From positions 62,001-126,000 of the forward strand of contig OZ245364.1 of NCBI GenBank assembly GCA_965226545.1: a stretch of 64,000 bases of DNA. The letters run 5' to 3'. The stretch comes from JAHRAW01 sp965226545 (GTDB lineage Bacteria > Pseudomonadota > Gammaproteobacteria > Arenicellales > Poriferihabitantaceae). Shown here in pieces: positions 8,741 to 16,750 of the stretch. The stretch's first letter is position 1, and each line of letters opens with the position of its first letter. The position numbers and the translations under genes were made by a program. Below the pieces are notes generated by a model. It searched no databases. It was not told the DNA's origin and saw only the letters and a program-made list of their open reading frames with translations.

Positions 8741-9484
8741 TTAACCGTTCAAATCGCACCCAAGAAATTTTCGGTCATGCATTTGGCACGCCGCCAATAC
8801 CGAGAAACTGCCGGCGGCCGGGTCAATCACAATGTCACCTGCGTTCGATACCGCGGCAAGTAACTCACCTTGCAGTTCGACCGGTTTTTGATGCGTGTGT
8901 TCGTTGCGCGTTGTTTTTTCGTTCCAAACATCGGGGATGTTGTGAATTTTCCAAACACCTTTGGCGCGGCGCGGTTGTTTTTGCAGCACGACTAAATGTT
9001 CGCTAGCGCGGCGCGTACGATAGCCCATGCCGATGCGCCCTTTGTGCCAAGTGACCATATCGACGACATCTAATTGTGTGGAATCGAGCCATCCGGTGAA
9101 GCCGGTACATAAGTGAAACTTGTCCATCCACAAAAACAAGTGACCGCTTGGCGTCAATGTGCGGTCAATCTCGCGGATGAATTTGGTGATGGTGGTTGAA
9201 TCCATCTGCGCCAAGGCACAACGTTGTTTGCCGCGCGATTTGCCTTCGTTGCCGTAATTCATTTTATCCAGCACGCCGCGATATTGCGGGTCGAAAAAGG
9301 CGACAGGGATTTTATCGTCCGGCAGTTTGCGCAGAAAGGTTAATCCGTCCATTTTTAGCCGTGCATTGAATTTTAAACCGCGCGGCAACTTCGGCGCGGG
9401 CGTTGTAATGCAGTGAGTCGCGCCAAACACATTGCGTTTGGGCGAGACGGTTTTTACTTTGTGTGATTGTACGGCGACGCTCAT
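8741..9484 (-). CDS. DNA adenine methyltransferase of a type II system
   Basis: A beta-class DNA methyltransferase of 247 residues, small for the family. Motif IV is AFFDPQYRGVLDKM (DPQY variant, near residue 62), motif order is IV before I, and the SAM site is IVIDPAAGSFSVLAAC near the C-terminus, preceded by EHTHQKPVELQ. It is likely to methylate adenine in the target of the nuclease encoded one base downstream. The start at 9484 is an ATG. Its methyltransferase motifs differ from the other three in this window, so it is not a recent duplicate of them. Confidence 0.87.
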   Translation of the reverse strand: MSVAVQSHKVKTVSPKRNVFGATHCITTPAPKLPRGLKFNARLKMDGLTFLRKLPDDKIPVAFFDPQYRGVLDKMNYGNEGKSRGKQRCALAQMDSTTITKFIREIDRTLTPSGHLFLWMDKFHLCTGFTGWLDSTQLDVVDMVTWHKGRIGMGYRTRRASEHLVVLQKQPRRAKGVWKIHNIPDVWNEKTTRNEHTHQKPVELQGELLAAVSNAGDIVIDPAAGSFSVLAACQMHDRKFLGCDLNG

Positions 9485-9609
9485 TGGATTAAGACGAGTG
9501 TTGATTTATTAATGCGATGTGTTGTGCGGTGTGTTGCAGTTGTCGCATGGTTGCTTTTAATCTTACCGTTGATTCTACCAAATTGCGCGGCGCGCACCAT
9601 TGCAAATTT

Positions 9610-10422
9610 TCAGCTCAAATTTACCGCACCCGCGCACCAATCAAATCGGTCGTCGCCGCAGGCGATGAACCATGGATTATCGAGTTTGGGTTTGTTATAA
9701 ACCAACGGCGCGCCGGTTATTGAAAACAACGCACCGCCGGCGGATTCGAGAACGCATTGCGCCGCGGCCGTGTCCCATTCGAAAGTCGGCGCCAATCTTG
9801 GATAAACATCTGCTTCGCCTTCGGCGAGCAGACACATCTTCAGCGAACTGCCGATGCCGCGCGTTTTAATTGCGCCGAATGTTGGCGCCAATCGCGCGCG
9901 ATAGGCTTCGACGCGGCGGCTTTTATGCGCGCGGCTGACCAACATCGTAATCAAGCGGCTATCGAGTTTGCGCGTGCGGATGAGTTGCGATTCGCGCGCG
10001 CCGATTTTTTTATGTGCGCGGTTGCCGGCGGCGTAATAACTCACCCGCCCGACCGGCGCATGCACAACGCCAAACACCGTGCGACGGTTTTCAATCAGCG
10101 CGATGTTGACCGTGAAGTGACCGCTACGTGCGACAAATTCGCGGGTGCCGTCGAGCGGGTCGACCAGCCAATACCGCCGCCATTTGCTCCGTTCGGCAAA
10201 CGGCGCACCGCCGGATTCTTCGGACAACAACGGAATCGTCGGCGTCAATTTCTCGAGGCGCGCGCGGATTAATGCATCGGCGCGGCGGTCGGCGTCGGTC
10301 AACTGTGAGCCGTCGGGTTTGGTATGCACCGCAAAATCGCCGGCGTATACTTTAAGAATTTCATCGCCGGCGTCGATGGCGATTTGTACAACTTCATCCA
10401 AAGTCCCTCTACACGGATGCAT
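9610..10422 (-). CDS. cysQ: 3'(2'),5'-bisphosphate nucleotidase CysQ
   Basis: Removes a phosphate from adenosine 3',5'-bisphosphate, the by-product of sulfate assimilation and sulfotransfer. The 270 residues carry the inositol-monophosphatase-type metal site: LLSEESGG, DPLDGTREFVAR and WDTAAAQCVLESAGG. The ATG overlaps the TAA of nudE by one base (TAATG), so the two are translationally coupled, an arrangement common in gammaproteobacteria. Nothing unusual is seen. Confidence 0.95.
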   Translation of the reverse strand: MHPCRGTLDEVVQIAIDAGDEILKVYAGDFAVHTKPDGSQLTDADRRADALIRARLEKLTPTIPLLSEESGGAPFAERSKWRRYWLVDPLDGTREFVARSGHFTVNIALIENRRTVFGVVHAPVGRVSYYAAGNRAHKKIGARESQLIRTRKLDSRLITMLVSRAHKSRRVEAYRARLAPTFGAIKTRGIGSSLKMCLLAEGEADVYPRLAPTFEWDTAAAQCVLESAGGALFSITGAPLVYNKPKLDNPWFIACGDDRFDWCAGAVNLS

Positions 10423-10970
10423 TAAGTCGACCGCGCATCCAGCAACAACAACGCCAACAACACGCGCGCATCATTGACGCGCGGATGGGTTAGCAATTCG
10501 CTTAACTTCGCCAGCGGCCATTCGACTTGTTCGAGCGGTTCGATTTCATCGCCGGGCAGTTGATGCGGATACAATTGTTCGGCGATAAAGATGTGCGTGG
10601 TCGATGTGGTGTAGCCCGGCGCGCTGTGCACGCTGCGCAACTCGGTGAGTTTATGCGCGCCAAAACCAATCTCTTCGGACAGTTCGCGCAATGCGGCGTG
10701 CGCGGGCGTTTCGCCGGGGTCGATGCGCCCTTTGACAAAGCCGAGTTCGTAACTGTCGGTGCCGACCGCGTATTCGTTAACCATCACCATCGCATTGGCG
10801 TCGTTAATCGCAATCACCATCACAATGCCGGCGCCGCTGTTGAGTCGTTCGAATGTCGCGCGCGCGCCGTTGGAAAAACGCAAGTGCACGGCTTCGACGG
10901 TAAACAACCGCGTCTTGCCGATGATTTCACGGTGCAGAATTTCGGGCTTTTGGTTGGCGGCGGGTTTCAT
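10422..10970 (-). CDS. nudE: ADP compounds hydrolase NudE (Nudix)
   Basis: A 182-residue Nudix hydrolase predicted to cleave ADP-ribose, NADH and related dinucleotides. The Nudix box GX5EX7REUXEEXGU is complete: GRIDPGETPAHAALRELSEE then IGF, near residues 82-104. Length and the coupling to cysQ both favour NudE over other Nudix members. It starts at ATG 10970 downstream of the rpoH terminator and is probably transcribed from its own promoter; the AT-rich stretch 10980-11040 would hold it, but no clear boxes could be assigned. Confidence 0.92.
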   Translation of the reverse strand: MKPAANQKPEILHREIIGKTRLFTVEAVHLRFSNGARATFERLNSGAGIVMVIAINDANAMVMVNEYAVGTDSYELGFVKGRIDPGETPAHAALRELSEEIGFGAHKLTELRSVHSAPGYTTSTTHIFIAEQLYPHQLPGDEIEPLEQVEWPLAKLSELLTHPRVNDARVLLALLLLDARST

Positions 10971-11070
10971 TGGACGGATGATTATAATTAAAACGACATT
11001 ACTTAAAATAGTTAACCGATTGACGTTTTTTAATTAATGTACCTTGTCGCAACTCGACGCAGTGCGTTAA

Positions 11071-11117
11071 TTAAAAAAACGCGATGCACAGTGACAGGTC
11101 ACCGTACACCGCGTTTT
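11071..11117 (-). terminator. Rho-independent terminator downstream of rpoH
   Basis: On the minus strand an AAAACGCG...CGCGTTTT outer stem with an inner GTGAC-AG-GTCAC stem is followed by a run of seven T. It lies 70-110 bases after the rpoH stop and before nudE. Confidence 0.75.
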
Positions 11118-11131
11118 GTATCGCTTTTGTT

Positions 11132-11178
11132 CGCACGCAAGCGAAGTGCGTAAAGTTTTGTCGCGCGAAAGCGCGCGA
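11132..11178. other. Two short hairpins just after rpoH
   Basis: A perfect TCGCGCG-AAAG-CGCGCGA stem at 11161-11178 sits directly after the rpoH stop, and a CGCAC...GTGCG stem lies at 11132-11150. They could stabilise the rpoH mRNA 3' end or help termination. No role can be shown from sequence. Confidence 0.5.
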
Positions 11179-11183
11179 AATAG

Positions 11184-12056
11184 TTACGCCGCCGCCGATG
11201 CCGCCGCAATAACATCCTTCATTTTGTCCATCGCGCGTTTTTCGATTTGGCGAATGCGTTCAGCCGAGATGTGATATTCATCGGCCAATTCATGCAGCGT
11301 CGGTTTGTCATCGGATAGCCAACGACGTTGCACAATGTCGCGGCTGCGCGGATCCAATTGTGCCAGTGCATCGCACAATTGCCGCCGCGAATCCGCGCTT
11401 TGATGTGAATCGCCGACCAGCACCGCCGGGTCATAACGGCTGTCGCCGAGTTTTTGCGCCGGCGCGAATGCGATGGAATCATCGTCGTCGTTTTCGTCCT
11501 GCGGGTCGAAGGCGATGTCGGCGCCGCTCATGCGCGATTCCATCTGGCGCACGGTGGCCGGCTCGACATCCAAATCGCGCGCCAGTTGACTGACCTCATC
11601 ATCCTTCATCCAGCCGAGCCGTGCGCGTGATTTGCGCAAGTTGAAAAACAATTTGCGTTGCGCCTTGGTCGTGGCGACGCGCACCATCCGCCAATTGCGC
11701 AACACATAATCGTAAATCTCGGCTTTGATCCAATGCACCGCAAACGACACCAGCCGCACATCGCGCGACGGGTCGAAGCGTTTGACCGCCTTCATCAAGC
11801 CGACGCTGCCTTCCTGAATTAAATCCGGCAACGGCAAGCCGTAGCCGGCAAAGCCGCGCGCGACCTTGACGACATAGCGCAAATGCGAAACCACCATCTC
11901 GCGCGCGGCGTCTAAGTCGTTGTCGCTGTGATAGCGCAACGCCAATTCGCGTTCGCGCTCGACGGATAAAATCGGCGCGGCGTTGACCGTGCGCATATAC
12001 GAGGCAAGATTCTCGCTCGGTGCGAGATGAATCGCCATTTGAGTGTTTTGGCTCAT
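11184..12056 (-). CDS. rpoH: RNA polymerase heat-shock sigma factor RpoH (sigma32)
   Basis: Directs RNA polymerase to heat-shock promoters. The 290 residues show region 2 (LIQEGSVGLMKAVKRFDPSR, then VHWIKAEIYDYVLRNWR), the RpoH-specific box QRKLFFNLR, and region 4.2 with the helix-turn-helix LHELADEYHISAERIRQIEK. The RpoH box separates it from RpoD and RpoS. The track start GTG 12059 is replaced by ATG 12056, which has AAGGGGG eight bases upstream. It is monocistronic, with its own promoter region and terminator. Confidence 0.96.
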   Translation of the reverse strand: MSQNTQMAIHLAPSENLASYMRTVNAAPILSVERERELALRYHSDNDLDAAREMVVSHLRYVVKVARGFAGYGLPLPDLIQEGSVGLMKAVKRFDPSRDVRLVSFAVHWIKAEIYDYVLRNWRMVRVATTKAQRKLFFNLRKSRARLGWMKDDEVSQLARDLDVEPATVRQMESRMSGADIAFDPQDENDDDDSIAFAPAQKLGDSRYDPAVLVGDSHQSADSRRQLCDALAQLDPRSRDIVQRRWLSDDKPTLHELADEYHISAERIRQIEKRAMDKMKDVIAAASAAA

Positions 12057-12091
12057 CACAATTTCCCCCTTAAATCATCGATATTAAAGGC

Positions 12092-12133
12092 AATATAAGG
12101 GCGATTTTAACACTTTCAAGGGTATTTCGCCAA
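12092..12133 (-). promoter_or_regulatory. Putative rpoH promoters, one resembling the sigma32 consensus
   Basis: Read on the minus strand, CTTGAAA is followed after 12 bases by CCCTTATAT, close to the sigma32 pattern CTTGAAA-N11-15-CCCCATnT. The same bases also offer sigma70-like options: TTGAAA (12114-12119) with TATATT (12092-12097) at 16 bp, and TTGGCG (12128-12133) with TAAAAT (12104-12109) at 18 bp. Confidence 0.45.
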
Positions 12134-12184
12134 TTTTTTGCGGTTGCGGACAATGCCGACTACTGCAATCAAACCAACGCCGTT

Positions 12185-12472
12185 TTACTTATGAATTGCA
12201 TCAGCGGCTACAAGTATTACCCCGCTAATGAACAGCACCCCGAACAGCACAAAGTAGGCAATGGCCAGATTGCTGTTGATGATGTAGTTGTATGCGTCGC
12301 CACCAACATAAGCGTTCACTTTCTCGAGATATGCGAGTTCAGGATTTTCGTAAGCGAACATTTTGTACAATCCCATTCCTAATGGGATGACGGAAGCCAA
12401 AAACAATCCGATTGAACAACCCCGCATCCCACCATCAAGGAGAAATGGTTGTTTAATATTGTCGTCTTTCAT
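12185..12472 (-). CDS. Small two-helix membrane protein, unknown function
   Basis: A 95-residue protein with two hydrophobic segments, CSIGLFLASVIPLGMGLYKM near the N-terminus and LAIAYFVLFGVLFISGVILV near the C-terminus, with a polar loop rich in Tyr and Asn between them. It probably sits in the inner membrane as a hairpin. ATG 12472 is preferred because AAAAGGGG stands seven bases before it; a longer reading from 12541 adds a non-conserved lead. It has no operon partner: rpoH is upstream in the other direction of reading and xdhA is divergent. I do not recognise the family. Confidence 0.72.
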   Translation of the reverse strand: MKDDNIKQPFLLDGGMRGCSIGLFLASVIPLGMGLYKMFAYENPELAYLEKVNAYVGGDAYNYIINSNLAIAYFVLFGVLFISGVILVAADAIHK

Positions 12473-12603
12473 TAGATTACCCCTTTTAGTGTGTTGGATT
12501 AAATTTGCCAAATTGCGCAATGTGATTTGCGTCGGGCACAATTATACACAAAAAACTTTCCTTCTCTGTTACACTTTAACAGCAAGCACCGTTACACCGC
12601 CGT

Positions 12604-14265
12604 ATGATTCGTTTTCTACTCAACCGCGAAAAAATTGCCATCGACCCGCGCGCCGATTTGACGGTGTTGGATTATCTGCGCGAGCATCGCGGGCATTTTG
12701 CCGCCAAAGAAGGTTGCGCCTCGGGCGATTGCGGGGCGTGCACGGTGGTCATCGCCGCCCCGCACGACGCGCAGTTGACCTATCGCGCGGTCAATTCCTG
12801 CATCATGATGGTCGGTGCGTTGCATGGCAAACAATTGTTGACCGCCGAACATTTGGTCAATGCACAAGCGGTCGATTCATCAACGGTCGATTCGCACAGT
12901 GCAGAATTCTCGGCGCAACACTCGACGCAACATTCGCTCGATACATTGCATGCGGTGCAACGCGCGATGGTCGAACAACATGCATCGCAATGCGGGTTTT
13001 GTACGCCCGGGTTTGTGATGGCGTTGTTTGCGTTGTATAAAAGCCGCGCGCAACATAAAACACCGACTCGTACGCCGTTAACGCGTGATGAAATCGAGGC
13101 GCAGTTGGGCGGCAATTTATGCAGATGCACCGGCTATCGACCGATTATCGATGCGGCCGTCGATGCCTGCACCGCGCCGACTGACGACCAATTCAGCATC
13201 GATGAAAAAACCATCGCCGCGCAACTGTGTGCATTGGCAAAACAACAGCCGCGTACGCAACGGTTTTTTGCGCCGCACAATGTTGCGCAACTGACCGCGC
13301 ATTGGCGCGAACATCCGCAGGCGCGGTTGTTGGGCGGCGGCACCGATATGGCGTTGGAGGCGACGCAACAACTTAACGAATTGCCTTCGTTGATTGCGCT
13401 CGATGAGGTTGTCGAACTGCGACAAATCGAATCCGATGATGCGCATTTGCACATCGGCGCGGCAACGCCGCTTGCGCAATGTACGGAAGTGTTGTGCGCG
13501 GAATATCCGCAATTGCGCGAATTGTTGCATCGTTTCGGCTCGGCGCAAATCCGCAACTGCGCAACGCTCGGCGGCAATCTCGCCAATGCATCACCGGTCG
13601 CCGATTTGTCACCGTTGTGGTTGGCGTTGGATGCGGTTGTGGTCGCGCAACAAGAGGAGCGCGTGCGGCACATCGCCATCGATGATTTTTTTATCGCGTA
13701 TAAACAAACCGCGCTGCAGCCGCATGAATTTATCCGCGAAGTGATTGTGCCGCGGCGCGCGCCGGATGTTCGGTTGGCGGCGTATAAAGTCAGCAAGCGA
13801 ATCGACGATGACATTTCCGCGGTGTGCGCGGTGTTTTGCGCGCGGCTCGATGGGCGTAAAGTGATAACAATGCGCGCCGCGTTTGGCGGCATGGCGGCGA
13901 CGCCGAAACGTGCAAGCGGTGTGGAGCACTGCTTGACCGGCAGCGTGTTCGATGAGGATGCATTGGCGCGCGCACAACACGCGATAGCCGATGATTTTAC
14001 GCCGCTGGATGATGTCCGCGCCGGCGCGCAGTATCGAATCACGGTGGCGCGCAATTTATTGCGCCGATTACATATGCAATGGTTTGCGCCCGAAATCCAA
14101 ACGCGCGTGCCGCCGGTTGCACCATTAAATTCGCCATCGAATGTTTCATCGACTGCGGCATCGACTTCGACATTGACTTTGCAATCAACCTCGAAAGTTT
14201 CATCGACTGTGCCGTCGACTTCGACCTCGAAAGCACAATCGACTTCGCAACCGCGTACATCGTAA
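12604..14265 (+). CDS. xdhA: Xanthine dehydrogenase small subunit (2Fe-2S and FAD)
   Basis: Passes electrons from the molybdenum subunit to NAD. The N-terminal plant-type [2Fe-2S] domain shows CASGDCGACTVVI (residues 40-52), and the second cluster domain shows HASQCGFCTPGFVM and GGNLCRCTGYRPI. The FAD domain follows with LLGGGTDMALEATQ and ATLGGNLANASPVADLSP. The order fits XdhA of the two-gene bacterial enzyme. After about residue 505 the normal protein ends and a 45-residue tail rich in Ser and Thr begins, encoded by a tandem repeat. xdhB follows nine bases later. Also odd is a His/Ser/Thr-rich stretch near residue 95-115 between the two cluster domains, in the same compositional style. Confidence 0.94.
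   Translation: MIRFLLNREKIAIDPRADLTVLDYLREHRGHFAAKEGCASGDCGACTVVIAAPHDAQLTYRAVNSCIMMVGALHGKQLLTAEHLVNAQAVDSSTVDSHSAEFSAQHSTQHSLDTLHAVQRAMVEQHASQCGFCTPGFVMALFALYKSRAQHKTPTRTPLTRDEIEAQLGGNLCRCTGYRPIIDAAVDACTAPTDDQFSIDEKTIAAQLCALAKQQPRTQRFFAPHNVAQLTAHWREHPQARLLGGGTDMALEATQQLNELPSLIALDEVVELRQIESDDAHLHIGAATPLAQCTEVLCAEYPQLRELLHRFGSAQIRNCATLGGNLANASPVADLSPLWLALDAVVVAQQEERVRHIAIDDFFIAYKQTALQPHEFIREVIVPRRAPDVRLAAYKVSKRIDDDISAVCAVFCARLDGRKVITMRAAFGGMAATPKRASGVEHCLTGSVFDEDALARAQHAIADDFTPLDDVRAGAQYRITVARNLLRRLHMQWFAPEIQTRVPPVAPLNSPSNVSSTAASTSTLTLQSTSKVSSTVPSTSTSKAQSTSQPRTS
14143..14262. repeat. 54-bp/6-bp degenerate repeat encoding the XdhA tail
   Basis: The stretch is built of TCGACT-like hexamers and contains two 54-bp units starting with GTTTCATCGACT at 14143 and 14197. 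It encodes the Ser/Thr-rich tail of XdhA and ends at the stop codon. Confidence 0.75.
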
Positions 14266-14274
14266 CCGGTCAAC

Positions 14275-16632
14275 GTGAATTACTTAAACGAACAACCGCA
14301 ATTGTCGCGCGCCCAAGCCGGCGATGCGCTTGCGCACGACAGCGCGCATAAACATGTCAGCGGCGGCGCGCGCTATGTCGACGACACCGACGCCGCGCGC
14401 CTGCATATCGCGGTCGGCAAAAGCGCGATTGCGCACGGCGAAATTGTGCGGATGGATTTATCGGCGGTGCGTTCCGCGCCCGGCGTTGTCGATGTGGTTA
14501 CCGCGGCCGATGTTCCCGGCGCCATCGATATCGGCGCGGTGTTTGGCGGCGATCCGTTGTTGGCGAGCGATGCGGTCGAGTATGTTGGGCAACCGTTGTT
14601 TGCGGTGGCGGCGCGCGATTTAATTGCGGCGCGGCGCGCGGTCGTGCTTGCCAAAATTGAATACCGCGAACATCCGCCGGTGTTGGCGTTGCGCGATGCA
14701 ATTGCGCGCGAATTTTATGTGCGCCCGCCGCATCGAATGACGCGCGGCGATGCATCGAATGCATTGGCGCGCGCCGCGCACAAGTGCAGCGGCGAAGTGT
14801 GCATTGGCGGGCAGGAACATTTTTATTTGGAAGGGCAGGCAGCAACGGTGCAAGTCGATGAAGACGGCGGCGTGATTGTGCATTCGTCGAATCAAAACCC
14901 GAGCGAGACGCAAAAACTTATCGCGCAAATTTTAAACTTGCCGATGAGTCAAGTGGTGGTGATTACCCGACGCATGGGCGGCGGGTTTGGCGGCAAGGAA
15001 ACGCATGCAAGCGCCTGGGCCTGTTTGGCGGCGTTGTTTGCGGTGCGCACCGGCGTGATGAGCGAATGCAAATTGCCGCGCCGCGATGATTTTATCGCCA
15101 CCGGCAAACGACACAACTTTATCAATCGCTATGAAGTCGGCTTCGATTCGCGCGGCGCGATTGATGCGGTGCGCTATACGCTGGCTGCACAATGCGGCAA
15201 CTCGCCGGATTTATCCGATGCCATCGTCGACCGCGCAATGTTTCATTGCGACAATTGTTATTACTTGCCGAACGCCGACATCGTCGGCTTGCGATGCAAA
15301 ACGCACACCGTATCCAACACCGCATTTCGCGGCTTTGGCGGGCCGCAGGGAATGCTCGCCGCCGAAACGGTCATCGATGAAATTGCGTTTGCGCTCGATA
15401 AAGATCCGCTCGAAGTGCGCAAGGCAAATTTATACGCCGCCGCGCCGCGCAATGTTACGCCGTATCATCAAACGGTCGACGGCTTTAATGTCGCCGACCT
15501 CATCGCGCAACTCGAACAAGACGCGGGATATTGGCAACGCCGCGATTCGATTCGTCAATTCAACGCCGCCAACCCGATTATTAAAAAAGGCATCGCGCTC
15601 ACCCCGGTGAAGTTCGGCATTTCATTCACCGCAACCCATCTCAATCAAGCCGGCGCGTTGGTGCATCTATACACCGACGGCGGCATATTGCTTAATCACG
15701 GCGGCACCGAGATGGGGCAGGGATTGTTTATCAAGGTCGCGCAAGTGGTCGCGCGCGAATTCGGCGTGCGCGCCGAGTGTGTGCAAGTGTGCGCAACGCG
15801 CACCGACAAAGTACCCAACACCGCACCGACCGCGGCTTCGGCCGGCGCCGATTTAAACGGCATGGCGGCTAAACGCGCGGCGCGTGAAATTAAACTTCGG
15901 TTGATTGCGCATCTTGCCGATAAGCACGGTGTGCCGGCGGCGCAAATTAACTTTGCCGATGAATGCGTTCAAGTTGGCGATGTTAAATTATCGTTGGCGC
16001 AAGTGGCGCAATCGGCGCATTTGGCGCGGGTGTCGTTGTCGGCATTCGGCTTTTATCGAACGCCGGATATTTATTACGACCGCGAACGCGCGCGCGGTGC
16101 GCCGTTTTATTATTACGCCACCGGCGCGGCGGTGTCCGAGGTGGCGATTGATTCGTTGACCGGCGAATACAAATTGTTGCGCGCCGATATTTTGCACGAT
16201 GTCGGCAACTCGATAAATCCGGCGGTCGATATCGGGCAAATTGAAGGCGGCTATATTCAGGGCGTCGGTTGGTTGACCTGCGAGGAATTAAAATGGGATG
16301 CGCACGGTCGATTGTTAAGCGACAGCCCGGCGACCTATAAAATCCCGGCGATTGGCGATGCGCCCGCGGTGTTTAACACTCGAATGTTATCGAACGCGCC
16401 CAACACCGCGCGCACGGTGTTTCGTTCCAAAGCGGTTGGCGAGCCGCCGTTGATGTTGGCGATTTCAGTGTGGTGCGCGATACGCGATGCAATCGCGGCG
16501 TGCGCCGATGGCAAAGTTTTTCCGGTGTTGCATGCCCCGGCGACGCCTGAGGAGATTTTGCGCTGCATCGATTCGTTAACCCAAACGTCGTCGTGCGAGT
16601 CAAAAAACACCGTCGTGCGCGGCAAAAAATAA
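14275..16632 (+). CDS. xdhB: Xanthine dehydrogenase molybdopterin-binding subunit
   Basis: The catalytic subunit that hydroxylates hypoxanthine and xanthine. At 785 residues it has the family's usual length. Visible landmarks are GQEHFYLEGQAA, RRMGGGFGGKET (molybdopterin loop), TAFRGFGGPQG, the GTEMGQGLFIKV motif and, near the C-terminus, FRSKAVGEPPLML, which carries the catalytic glutamate. It begins at GTG 14275, nine bases after xdhA. The maturation factor XdhC is not the next gene, as it often is, but lies 3.6 kb away beyond a reversed NO-reductase module. Confidence 0.95.
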   Translation: MNYLNEQPQLSRAQAGDALAHDSAHKHVSGGARYVDDTDAARLHIAVGKSAIAHGEIVRMDLSAVRSAPGVVDVVTAADVPGAIDIGAVFGGDPLLASDAVEYVGQPLFAVAARDLIAARRAVVLAKIEYREHPPVLALRDAIAREFYVRPPHRMTRGDASNALARAAHKCSGEVCIGGQEHFYLEGQAATVQVDEDGGVIVHSSNQNPSETQKLIAQILNLPMSQVVVITRRMGGGFGGKETHASAWACLAALFAVRTGVMSECKLPRRDDFIATGKRHNFINRYEVGFDSRGAIDAVRYTLAAQCGNSPDLSDAIVDRAMFHCDNCYYLPNADIVGLRCKTHTVSNTAFRGFGGPQGMLAAETVIDEIAFALDKDPLEVRKANLYAAAPRNVTPYHQTVDGFNVADLIAQLEQDAGYWQRRDSIRQFNAANPIIKKGIALTPVKFGISFTATHLNQAGALVHLYTDGGILLNHGGTEMGQGLFIKVAQVVAREFGVRAECVQVCATRTDKVPNTAPTAASAGADLNGMAAKRAAREIKLRLIAHLADKHGVPAAQINFADECVQVGDVKLSLAQVAQSAHLARVSLSAFGFYRTPDIYYDRERARGAPFYYYATGAAVSEVAIDSLTGEYKLLRADILHDVGNSINPAVDIGQIEGGYIQGVGWLTCEELKWDAHGRLLSDSPATYKIPAIGDAPAVFNTRMLSNAPNTARTVFRSKAVGEPPLMLAISVWCAIRDAIAACADGKVFPVLHAPATPEEILRCIDSLTQTSSCESKNTVVRGKK

Positions 16633-16706
16633 CCGCTAAAAAACCGGTGCGCAAATAACAAGCGGCAAGACAATAAACAATCAGACACTAAACAACCAAT
16701 CGATGA

Positions 16707-16732
16707 CAAGGGCGAACACCCTTTCGCCCTTG
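16707..16732. terminator. Bidirectional terminator between xdhB and the NO reductase gene
   Basis: A 10-bp perfect stem CAAGGGCGAA...TTCGCCCTTG with a 6-base loop lies between the two convergent stop codons. There is only a short A/T stretch on each side, so efficiency is uncertain. Confidence 0.55.
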
Positions 16733-16750
16733 CCATTGACGGTAAAAAAC

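Noticed and set aside
13134..14273. Open frame of 379 codons antisense to xdhA
   Set aside because: Low-complexity Cys/Ser/Ala-rich product complementary to the clear xdhA domains.
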